Positions 44,621 to 53,122 of a DNA stretch of 64,000 nt are shown piece after piece (the first letter of the stretch is position 1; each line of letters starts with the position of its first letter). Below the pieces are notes generated by a model. It was not told the DNA's origin, ran no database searches, and worked only from the letters and a program-made list of their open reading frames with translations. The position numbers and the translations under genes are program-made. This stretch comes from Candidatus Didemnitutus sp. (GTDB taxonomy: Bacteria; Verrucomicrobiota; Verrucomicrobiia; Opitutales; Opitutaceae): positions 1 to 64,000 of the forward strand of contig JAMPXH010000004.1 of the NCBI GenBank assembly GCA_023701285.1, written 5' to 3'.

Positions 44621-45901
44621 TTATTCGCCGAAGGGGTTGGCGGAGTGGCGCGGCTCCTTCGCCGGCAGGTAAATCGTGAAGCGGCTGCCTTCGCCGAGCT
44701 TGGTCTTCACGTGGATGAGGCCGCCGTGGTGGCGGACGAGGCGCGTGACGATGGCGAGGCCGAGGCCGGTGCCGGTCTGCGTCTTGGTGGTGAAGTAGGG
44801 CTCGAAGATACGCGAGAGCACGTCCTGCGGGATGCCGGGGCCCTGATCGAGGACCGAGACGGCGACGAGGGGCGGCTGGTTGGCGAAGGACTCGAGGTTG
44901 ATGTAGCGCTCTTCGGCGGTGTCGCGGAAGGTTTCGATCGGGAGCGGCTGTTCGTAGCGCTCGGCGGCGATCCAGACGGTCTGCGGGCGTTCGCTGCTCT
45001 GAAAGGCGTTCACCGTGAGGTTGAGCAGGATCTGGATGAGCTCGGTGCCGCCGATCTGGGCCGCGGCGTCGTGGTCGAGGTGCTTGGCCGAGAGCTTGCC
45101 GCCGCGCAGCGCCGGGTGGTTGCGCATGAGCGTGTGGACGTCGTCGATGACCTGGTTGACGGAGACCTCGGGGGCCTGCGCGCTGCGGCGGGCGACGAAG
45201 CGCAGGTAACGGCGCGTGATGGCGGCGCAGGTATTGACCTGCTTGGCGAGGAGGTTGACATCCTCGCGCACGGCTTGGAGGTCGGCGCCGTAGAGGGAAC
45301 CCACGGCTTCGAGCTTGTAGCGGAGGAGCTCGACGTAGCCGGTGATGACGGTGAGGGGGTTGTTGATGTCGTGCAGCGCGCCGGCGTAGATCTCGGTCGT
45401 GGTGCGGGACATTTCCTCCTTCACCGAGGCGTCGTTGAGCTGCTCGGTAAGGGCTTGGAGCCGCTCGGAGGTGGAGGAGACGGTCTCGGAGATGCGGCGA
45501 AGATGAAGGGCACGCGTGACGGCCTCTCGGATGGTGGAGAGGTCGAAGGGCTTGCTGAGGTAGTCGCAGGCGCCGAGGCGGAGGGCTTGGCGGGCGGTCT
45601 CGATCGTCTCATAGGCCGTGAGCATGATGACCTCGATGTGCGGGTCGATGGCCTTGAGGCCGCGGAGCACATCGATGCCGGACTTGCCCGCCATACGGAT
45701 GTCGAGAATGGCCAGCTGCACGGGATGACTGCGGGCGAACTCGAGCGCCTTGTCGCCGTTGTCGACCGCCTGGACGTTGAAGTCCTGGCGGAACACCATG
45801 CGCAGCGAGTGGCGCGGGCCCTCTTCGTCGTCGACGATGAGGAGCGTGGGCAACGTGGGCTGCAGGGCGGTGGCGGTGGGCGCGAGAGTGACGGCGGTCA
45901 T
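44621..45901 (-). CDS. Receiver-histidine kinase hybrid (PhcR-like architecture)
   Basis: Canonical receiver (TLLIVDDEEG, AILDIRM, SKPFD) followed by ALHDINNPLTVITGYVELL and GTGLGLAIV HATPase. Confidence 0.92.
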   Translation of the reverse strand: MTAVTLAPTATALQPTLPTLLIVDDEEGPRHSLRMVFRQDFNVQAVDNGDKALEFARSHPVQLAILDIRMAGKSGIDVLRGLKAIDPHIEVIMLTAYETIETARQALRLGACDYLSKPFDLSTIREAVTRALHLRRISETVSSTSERLQALTEQLNDASVKEEMSRTTTEIYAGALHDINNPLTVITGYVELLRYKLEAVGSLYGADLQAVREDVNLLAKQVNTCAAITRRYLRFVARRSAQAPEVSVNQVIDDVHTLMRNHPALRGGKLSAKHLDHDAAAQIGGTELIQILLNLTVNAFQSSERPQTVWIAAERYEQPLPIETFRDTAEERYINLESFANQPPLVAVSVLDQGPGIPQDVLSRIFEPYFTTKTQTGTGLGLAIVTRLVRHHGGLIHVKTKLGEGSRFTIYLPAKEPRHSANPFGE

Positions 45902-45928
45902 CGGAGTGTGGTCGGCGGGCGGCGCAGG

Positions 45929-47149
45929 TTAAAACTTATAACCCAAGGAAAGCGATACGGCATTGATGGCATTGTCATAGGTGCCGTCGGCCGTGGTGCC
46001 GAGCAGGTTGGCGGGGCTGCCGCTGACGCGGCGCGTGCCGCCGTCGGCGTGCTGCAGCGCGAGGTCGAAGCTCAGGCGCTGCCCGCGGTAACCGAGGCCG
46101 GCCGAGTAGAAATGGCGGTCGCTGTCGGGCACGGCGGGCGTGTAGGTGGCGTCGGGCGTGGAATTGGCGGTGAAACAGTAGCCGACGCTGACGTTCCAGC
46201 CGTTGGCGAAGAAGCGCGTGGCGCCGAACTCGTAGAAGAAGCCGGATTCCCAGTCGAAGGGGAGCGGCTGGTTGCCCGAGGCCTTCTGCACGGTGACGGT
46301 GTTGAAGCGGTCCCAGCCGGTCCAGTCGACGTTGACCTCGAGGTTCCACTCCGGGGTGGGGCGGTAGGACCAGCCGGCGATGACGACGGCGGGGAACTCG
46401 AAGCGCGCGCTCGCGGGCTCGCTGGCGACGAGCGGCACGGTGGAGGAGGTGCCCTTGATCTTCACCGAGGTGCGGTGGGAATAGCTGAGGCCGAACTGGT
46501 GACGCTCGGACGCTTTCCAGAGCACGCCGAGGTTGGCGCCGATGGCGTCGCCGTCGCCCTCGAAGCGGAAGAGGTCGTTGGGCGCGAAGACGCCGAGGCG
46601 GCGGTTGAGGTCGGTCTCGACGCGGTTGTAGGTGACGCTGAGGCCGAGCGAAAGGGCGGGCGTGACCTGCCAGGCGCCGGTGAAATTGTAGGTGAGGTAG
46701 GTTTGCTCGTTCTTGAGCGCGAAGGTGCGGAGAACCGAGGCATCGGACCATTCCGTCTCGAGGCCGAAGGGCGCATAAACGGCGAAGCCGACGGCCCAAG
46801 GTGCGTCGCTGGGATTCCAGGTCGCGTAGAGCGAGGGCACGCTGACGTAGCTGTCGTCCATCGACGCGGTGCCGGCGGCGCCGGAATAATCCGACGAGAG
46901 CGAAAGATGGTAGAGGTTGCCCGAGAGCTGGAGGCCGGGGAGCTGGGTGATGCCGGCGGGGTTGTAGTAGAGGGCGCTGGGGTTGTCGGCGGTGGCGACG
47001 AAGGCGTTGCCGCGCGCGGTGGCGAAGGCGTCCTTGAAGCCGACGCGGGAGCCCGAGGCGAACGCCGCGGGCGAATGAAGCAAGGCGAGAGCCCCGCCGA
47101 GCAGGGCGCAGGCTCTGAAGGCGGGGTGAAAGAGGTGGACCGGGTTCAT
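45929..47149 (-). CDS. FadL/OMPP1/TodX-like outer membrane transporter
   Basis: GFKDAFATARGNAFVATADNPSALYYNPAGITQLPGLQLSGNLY. Confidence 0.93.
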   Translation of the reverse strand: MNPVHLFHPAFRACALLGGALALLHSPAAFASGSRVGFKDAFATARGNAFVATADNPSALYYNPAGITQLPGLQLSGNLYHLSLSSDYSGAAGTASMDDSYVSVPSLYATWNPSDAPWAVGFAVYAPFGLETEWSDASVLRTFALKNEQTYLTYNFTGAWQVTPALSLGLSVTYNRVETDLNRRLGVFAPNDLFRFEGDGDAIGANLGVLWKASERHQFGLSYSHRTSVKIKGTSSTVPLVASEPASARFEFPAVVIAGWSYRPTPEWNLEVNVDWTGWDRFNTVTVQKASGNQPLPFDWESGFFYEFGATRFFANGWNVSVGYCFTANSTPDATYTPAVPDSDRHFYSAGLGYRGQRLSFDLALQHADGGTRRVSGSPANLLGTTADGTYDNAINAVSLSLGYKF

Positions 47150-47151
47150 GC

Positions 47152-49164
47152 TTAGCGTGGGAGGGGCAACCGGATGGTGAGATCCGGGTCGGTCGGCTGG
47201 ACGCGCGGGTGCACGTCGAGCTTCCCGTGATGGGCTTCGATGACGCGCCGGGCGATGGTGAGGCCGAGGCCCACGCCCGTGTTGCGTGTCGTGAAGAAAG
47301 GTTCCGTGGCGCGGGGGGCGGCGTCGGGGGTGAAACCGCGGCCGCTGTCGGTGACTTGGATGACGAGCTCGGCGCGGCCGTCGTGGGTCGGCTCGGCGTT
47401 GAGCGCGACCGCGAGCCGGCGGGCGCCGTCGCCACCGGATTGGAGGCCGTTGAGGAAAATTTCGCGGAAGGCGTGCGCGAGGCTGGCGCGGTTGCAGCGC
47501 AGGACGACGGGCGGCAGCTCGCTGTGGATGTCGAGGTGCGCCGTGCCGCCGGCGTAGGCGCGGGATTGTTCGAAGCTGGTGCGGAGGAGGTCGTCGAGCG
47601 GGACGAGTTCCTCCGGCGGCTGGTCGGAGCGCGCGAGCAGGAGCATCTGATCGGTGAAGCGCTGGATGCGTTGCGTCTCGCGGTCGAGCGACTGCTTGAG
47701 GGAGTCGCGGAACTCGGGCTGCTCGATCTCGTTGGTGAAAAGTTGCGCGTGGGTCGTCAGCGGCACGAGGGAGTTGCGGATCTCGTGGGCAAAGCGGCGG
47801 GCGATGAGGCTGATGAGCTTGAGATTCGAGGACTCGATCTCCGCACGTTGGGCGGCGTGGATCTGGGTGAAGTCCTCGAGCAGGAGCAGCGCGGTTTGCG
47901 GGAGTTTGCCGCCCTGCGGGCGCAGGGGCACGAAGCTGACGCGGTAAACCCGTCCGCCGTCTGTGGCGGTGTGGTGGAAGAACGGGGCGAGGTCCGCGCC
48001 GCGTTCGATCACTTCGTGGAGGCGGGTGGCGATCTCGGGCGGCAGGTCGTGCACGTCGAGGTGGTCGGCCCCGGCGCCGCGGAGGAAGGTGATGATGGCG
48101 CGGTTGGCGTAGACGATCTGCTGCTGGGGCGTGGCCACGAGCGCGCCGACGGTCAGGCCGTTGAGCACGCTGCCAAAGAGGCGGTGGCTGCTGACGAGCT
48201 GGTGGTGGAGCCAGCTGTTTTTCACCGCGAGGCCGAGTTCCTCGAGCAAGTGGTAAACGAGGAGGAGTTCCTCGTCGCTGAATTCGCCGCCGGTGATGCG
48301 GCCGCCGAGCACGGCGACGCCGAGCGTGCGCTCGCGGTCGTTGACGGGGATGGCGACCTGGCCGCCGAGCACCTCGAACTCGCGGAGGATCTTCGGGTCG
48401 AGCGGCTGGGGATGTGCGCCGTGCGCGGCGCGGAGGATTTGCGGATAGACAGTGAGCTGGCGGCCCAGGCCGCTCTTGCGCGTGAGCGCGAAGCACTCGA
48501 CCAAGTCCGCGGGCACGCCCACGGCGGCGGCGCAGGGCAGCGACGCGGCAGGCAGGCGGACGCCGCCGGGGAGGGAGTCGGAGGCGGGGCTCTCGAGAAA
48601 GATGGCGATGCGCGAGAGGCCCACGACCTCACGCAACTTGAGCAGGAAGTGCTGCGTGAGCTGGCGGTAATCCAGCGAGTAGCCAAGCACCTGCGAGAAA
48701 TCGCGCAGCACGCCCAAGGCGGAGGAGAGCGCGGCGGCCTTGGAGTTGAGCGGGCTGGCTCCGGCCGGCGGCGTCACGTGGCCGGGTGCGGCGTGCGCGG
48801 CGCGCTGGGTGAGGCGGACGAGCTGCGCGGCGAGCGCGGCGGGTTCGATCGGCGGGAAGATCACGCCGTCAGCACCCGCGCCGACCAAGCCGGCTTGGGC
48901 GGTGGCCGGAGTGCCGGCGGGAGCGAGCACGACCAAGGCGAGACTGGGGGCGGAGGCGCGGGCCTCGACGAGTTCGGCGGTCAATTCTTCGCCGAGTTGC
49001 GCGGGCAGGAAAAGGCAGGTCTCGAAGGCTCCGGCGGCCAGGGCGCCGCGCGCTTCGGCGAGCTTGGCGCGGACGTGGATCTGGAAGTCTCCGGCGGACG
49101 AAAGCGCGGCGCTCAGCGGTTGGGCTTGAGCAGAATCGTCGGATATGAGGAGGAGCCGAGTCAC
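47152..49164 (-). CDS. Histidine kinase with degenerate N-terminal receiver, GAF and PAS-like regions
   Basis: RLLLISDDSAQAQPL...ETCLFLPAQLGEE; HEIRNSLVPLTTHAQLF; NTGVGLGLTIARRVIEAHHGKL. Confidence 0.88.
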   Translation of the reverse strand: MTRLLLISDDSAQAQPLSAALSSAGDFQIHVRAKLAEARGALAAGAFETCLFLPAQLGEELTAELVEARASAPSLALVVLAPAGTPATAQAGLVGAGADGVIFPPIEPAALAAQLVRLTQRAAHAAPGHVTPPAGASPLNSKAAALSSALGVLRDFSQVLGYSLDYRQLTQHFLLKLREVVGLSRIAIFLESPASDSLPGGVRLPAASLPCAAAVGVPADLVECFALTRKSGLGRQLTVYPQILRAAHGAHPQPLDPKILREFEVLGGQVAIPVNDRERTLGVAVLGGRITGGEFSDEELLLVYHLLEELGLAVKNSWLHHQLVSSHRLFGSVLNGLTVGALVATPQQQIVYANRAIITFLRGAGADHLDVHDLPPEIATRLHEVIERGADLAPFFHHTATDGGRVYRVSFVPLRPQGGKLPQTALLLLEDFTQIHAAQRAEIESSNLKLISLIARRFAHEIRNSLVPLTTHAQLFTNEIEQPEFRDSLKQSLDRETQRIQRFTDQMLLLARSDQPPEELVPLDDLLRTSFEQSRAYAGGTAHLDIHSELPPVVLRCNRASLAHAFREIFLNGLQSGGDGARRLAVALNAEPTHDGRAELVIQVTDSGRGFTPDAAPRATEPFFTTRNTGVGLGLTIARRVIEAHHGKLDVHPRVQPTDPDLTIRLPLPR

Positions 49165-49207
49165 TTCGGTCGTTGGGCGCCAACACCATTGCTCTCGGGC
49201 ATTTGAA

Positions 49208-49269
49208 GCAAGAGCGAAGTCCGGTGAACAACCCCGGAAATGTCCCTAGAAGCGGGACTTGCTCATTGC
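49208..49269. promoter_or_regulatory. Imperfect inverted repeat in divergent intergenic region
   Basis: gcaagagcgaagtcc (49208-49222) vs ggacttgctcattgc (49255-49269). Confidence 0.4.
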
Positions 49270-49316
49270 ATTCACTCCGCAAACCCCCATCAATCCGAAT
49301 TGGCGGGCCGATCACC

Positions 49317-51026
49317 ATGAGAGCCGATTCCTCCCCGGTGCAGGCGGGGTATATTCTGACCGATTTCGTGCGATTTCCCAATCGCGCAGGGCTGCACATC
49401 GCCGCCTGCGTGGATTATTTCGGCCCTAGCCTCGATCCGCAGCGCCCGTGGGCGGTGGTGGCACCGAAGTTCGGCGAGACGAAGAAAAACGCGCTGCAAC
49501 TCGCCTACTATCTCGCGGCGAACGGCATGAACGTGCTGCGCTTCGACCACACCAACCACGTGGGTGAGAGCGCGGGCGACCAGACCTTCTTCACCCTCTC
49601 GAGCGGCGCGGGCGACCTCATCTCCTGCGGCGACTACCTCGAGCAGACGCACGGCGCCCGGCACTATACGCTCGTGGCCAACAGCCTTTCCGCGCGCACC
49701 GCGATCCGCGCCGCCGCCGGCGATCCGCGCATCCGGCACCTCGTGTGTCTCGTGGGCGTGGTCAATCTCCGGCACACGCTGGATCAGGTCTATCGCGACG
49801 ATCTGGTCGGCGGCCACATTGCCGGGAAACGCTGGGGCATCGGCGACATGCTCGGCGTGGAGATGGATTACGACGGGTTCCTGCGTTCCGCGGTGGAGGA
49901 CGAGATGCACGATCTCGCCACGACGCAGGCGGACTTGGCGAAGAGCGAGGCGTTCGTCTCGTTCTTCTCCGGCGAGCGCGACACCTGGGTGTCGCTGGCG
50001 GACGTCGATGCGGTGCTGCGCGGCCGGCCGAACGCGCGCCTGACGCCGATCCCGGGCGCGATGCACGAACTGCGCGAGAACGCGGCCGTGGCGGAGAAGG
50101 CCTTCCGCGACATCGTGGCCACCTGTGTCGCGCAGGTGCGCGGCCTGCCGGCGGAGGCGGTCGAGCTCAAGCTGCCGGACAAGCGCGAGCTCATGCGCCA
50201 GAACCGCACCGAACGCGAGCGGCTGCGCCTCACGGTGCGGAATCCGCAGGACGAACGCGATTTCTGGGCGAAGTATCTCGAGAAATACCGCCTCATGCAG
50301 AGCGTCGACGACTACCAGAGCTACCTCAGCCTGGTCGGCCGCCTGCTCGGCGAGATCCGGCCGCGCGATACGTTGCTCGATGCGGGTTGCGGCAACGGGC
50401 TCTTCGGCATGTGGGTGCTGCGCACGCTGCTCGAACGCGCGCAGCAGGCGGAGTCGCCGCCGGTCTACGTCGGGCTCGACCTCACGCTCGAAGGCCTGCG
50501 CGATGCGCTCGATATGCACAGCGGTTACTCGCTGGAACACCGCCGCGGACCCGAGGCCCGCGCAGGGGAATTCATCGGGTTGCTCTACGGGCAGACCGAT
50601 CTCGACACCTGGGGCATGCCGGCCTCGGAGGTGCCCGAGCTGCTGGTGTTCGCCGACAACACCTTCGACAAGATCTGCTGCAGCCTCGTGCTGTCGTATC
50701 TGAACCGTCCGGAGGTCGTGCTGGCCGAGCTTTATCGGGTGATGCGGCCCGGCGGCCGCATCGTGGTGTCGAGCATGAAGCCGTTCTGCGACATGTCGGA
50801 GATCTACCGCGACTTCATGGATCAACGCATCAGCGAATCCGAGCTGGAGTCCGGGCGCGATCTGTTGCGCGCGGCGGGCAAGATCCGGCTGAAGGAGGAG
50901 CAGGGATTCTATGTTTTCTTCTCGGGCGAAGAGTTGAGCGCGTTGCTGACCGGGGCGGGCTTCCGGCATTGCGCGACGCATCTGTCGTTCGGCGGGCAGG
51001 CGGCGGTGGCGGTGGCTGAGAAATGA
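49317..51026 (+). CDS. LuxD-like acyltransferase/thioesterase fused to SAM-dependent methyltransferase
   Basis: LuxD-type VANSLSAR, VGVVNLRHTLDQ, RDTWVSLADV, GAMHELREN; then LLDAGCGNGLFGMWVL and YRVMRPGGRIVVSSMK. Confidence 0.88.
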   Translation: MRADSSPVQAGYILTDFVRFPNRAGLHIAACVDYFGPSLDPQRPWAVVAPKFGETKKNALQLAYYLAANGMNVLRFDHTNHVGESAGDQTFFTLSSGAGDLISCGDYLEQTHGARHYTLVANSLSARTAIRAAAGDPRIRHLVCLVGVVNLRHTLDQVYRDDLVGGHIAGKRWGIGDMLGVEMDYDGFLRSAVEDEMHDLATTQADLAKSEAFVSFFSGERDTWVSLADVDAVLRGRPNARLTPIPGAMHELRENAAVAEKAFRDIVATCVAQVRGLPAEAVELKLPDKRELMRQNRTERERLRLTVRNPQDERDFWAKYLEKYRLMQSVDDYQSYLSLVGRLLGEIRPRDTLLDAGCGNGLFGMWVLRTLLERAQQAESPPVYVGLDLTLEGLRDALDMHSGYSLEHRRGPEARAGEFIGLLYGQTDLDTWGMPASEVPELLVFADNTFDKICCSLVLSYLNRPEVVLAELYRVMRPGGRIVVSSMKPFCDMSEIYRDFMDQRISESELESGRDLLRAAGKIRLKEEQGFYVFFSGEELSALLTGAGFRHCATHLSFGGQAAVAVAEK

Positions 51027-53122
51027 TCTTCTACTGCGTCCTCACCTCCGCGATCAACACGCTCGCCAGCGTCGTGTTGGCGCTGATGGTTTACTGGAAG
51101 AAGCGTCACGGTCCGGCGAACGCGGCTTTCTCCTGGTTCGCGCTGACGGGCGCACTGTGGTCGGCGCAGTATTTTTTGTGGCAGACGGCGCCGGATGCGA
51201 AGGAGGCGTTGTTCTACAGCCGGCTGCTCACGGCGGCGGCGATCCTCATCCCGGTGGCGTATTATCAGTTCGTGCTGCGGTTGCTCGGCAGCACCCGGCC
51301 GCGGCAGATTTTGTTCGGCTACGGCATGGTGTTGGTGCTGGCGATCCTCTCGGTGACGACCGATCTGCTCGTCGTCGGCGTCGAGCAGAAGGGCGTGTTC
51401 CCGCACTGGCCGGTGCCGGGGGCGCTGTATCCGGTGTATCTGCTGGTGTTCTTCGCCTACACCTCGACGCCGCTCGTGCTGCTCGTGCTGGGTTACCGGC
51501 GGGCGCAGGGGTTGGTGCGCAACCAGCTGCGGTTCGTGATCCTCGGCACCGCGGTGGGCTTCATGGGCGGCGCCACGAATTTCTTCCTCTGGTATGACGT
51601 GCCGATCCCGCCGATCGGCAACGGCTTCGTGGCCTTCTACGTCGTGGGCGTGGGCTACGCGATCCTGCGGTTCCGGCTGATGGAGTTCAACCTGCTCACG
51701 GCGCGCCTCTCGGCTTACACGGCCATCATCCTCGTGCTGGCGGCGCTGCTGCCCGCCATCATGCGCGGGCTGGCGCACCTCAACGTCCCCACCGTGCCGC
51801 CGATCGGCTTCTGGCCGCTGTTTTTCACCAGCGTGGCTGTGACGGTCGTGCTCTTCGGGCTCATCCCCGAACTGCGCCGGCGCATCGATGCGTTGCTGGA
51901 ACAGCGCGTGCTCGGCGACCAGCTGGCGAACCGCGCGCTGCTCCGCTCGCTCGCGGCGAAGATCAGCTCCTCGCAGGACGAGGCGGCGATGTTCCGCGAG
52001 GTCGCGGCGAACGTGGCCGAGGCGCTGCACGTGGCGCAGGTCGCGCTCTACACGCGCACGGAATACGAGACGGATTTCACCCGCCGGGCCTCGGTGGGCA
52101 ACGACCGCGGTCCGGCCTCGCTGCCCGAGGTGTCGGTGCTCATGCAGACGCTGAAGTCGGCCGGGCGCGGCCTGTTGCTCGACGAGCTGGTGCACACGTT
52201 GGTCGGCGAGCGCCGGGCCTATTTCGCCGATCTCCGCCGGCGGCACGGACTCGAGCTGCTGGTGCCGGTCATCGGCGACAATTTCTTCTACGGCTGCATC
52301 GCGCTCGGGCCGCGGCCCGGCAACTCGCTGTTCACCGACATCGACGTGTCGCTGCTGGAGGCCGTCGGCCTGCAGATCGGGCTGAACCTCCGCGCCCGCC
52401 AGCTGGAGCGCCACTCCAGCCAGACGGAGAAGCTCATCGCCCTCGGCACGCTGGCGGCCGGCCTCGCGCACGAGTTGCGCAACCCGCTGACCTCGATCCA
52501 GACCTTCTCCGCGCTGTTGCGCGAGAACCGGCCCGACGTGGAGTCATTGCAGGAATTCAGCGGCGTGGTGCAGCGTGACGTGAATCGCATCGCCAGCATC
52601 GTCGACAACGTGGCGGCCTTCGCGGAGAGCAACAAGGTGGAGATGACCGCGGTGAATGTCGCCGACGTGCTGCGCACCGTCGTGGAGATCGTGCGTCCGG
52701 AGATCCAGCGCACGGGCGCGGTGGTGGAGCTGCCGGCCGCACGCGGCCTGCTGGTGCGGGGCAACCACAGCCAGTTGCTGCAGGTCTTTCTCAACCTGGT
52801 GCAGAACGCGCTGCAGGCGCTCGACGGCCGGTCCGAGCCGCGCCTGCGCCTCGGGCTCGAAGCGCGCGAGACGGCCGGTGCGCCGGCGCTCGTCTGCGTG
52901 AGCGTGAGCGACAACGGCCCGGGCATCGATCCGGCGCTCCTGCCGCGCATCTTCGAGCCATTCACGACCACCAAGTCGACCGGCGACCGCCGCGGCAAGC
53001 ACGGCATGGGTCTCGGGCTCGCCATCGTGAAACGCATCGTGCAACACCACCAAGGCGAGATCCACGTGACCAGCCAGCCCGGGCGCGGCACCACGTTCCG
53101 CGTCTTCTTTCCGCATTCCTGA
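51023..53122 (+). CDS. Multi-TM N-terminal, GAF-containing sensor histidine kinase
   Basis: About 8 TM segments, GAF-like region, AAGLAHELRNPLTSIQTFSALL, GMGLGLAIVKRIV; ATGA overlap with upstream fusion gene. Confidence 0.92.
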   Translation: MIFYCVLTSAINTLASVVLALMVYWKKRHGPANAAFSWFALTGALWSAQYFLWQTAPDAKEALFYSRLLTAAAILIPVAYYQFVLRLLGSTRPRQILFGYGMVLVLAILSVTTDLLVVGVEQKGVFPHWPVPGALYPVYLLVFFAYTSTPLVLLVLGYRRAQGLVRNQLRFVILGTAVGFMGGATNFFLWYDVPIPPIGNGFVAFYVVGVGYAILRFRLMEFNLLTARLSAYTAIILVLAALLPAIMRGLAHLNVPTVPPIGFWPLFFTSVAVTVVLFGLIPELRRRIDALLEQRVLGDQLANRALLRSLAAKISSSQDEAAMFREVAANVAEALHVAQVALYTRTEYETDFTRRASVGNDRGPASLPEVSVLMQTLKSAGRGLLLDELVHTLVGERRAYFADLRRRHGLELLVPVIGDNFFYGCIALGPRPGNSLFTDIDVSLLEAVGLQIGLNLRARQLERHSSQTEKLIALGTLAAGLAHELRNPLTSIQTFSALLRENRPDVESLQEFSGVVQRDVNRIASIVDNVAAFAESNKVEMTAVNVADVLRTVVEIVRPEIQRTGAVVELPAARGLLVRGNHSQLLQVFLNLVQNALQALDGRSEPRLRLGLEARETAGAPALVCVSVSDNGPGIDPALLPRIFEPFTTTKSTGDRRGKHGMGLGLAIVKRIVQHHQGEIHVTSQPGRGTTFRVFFPHS

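Noticed and set aside
44078-47155. 1025-aa plus-strand ORF
   Set aside because: Antisense to rmuC, the receiver-HK and FadL genes; Gly/Val/Glu-rich shadow translation without recognisable domains.
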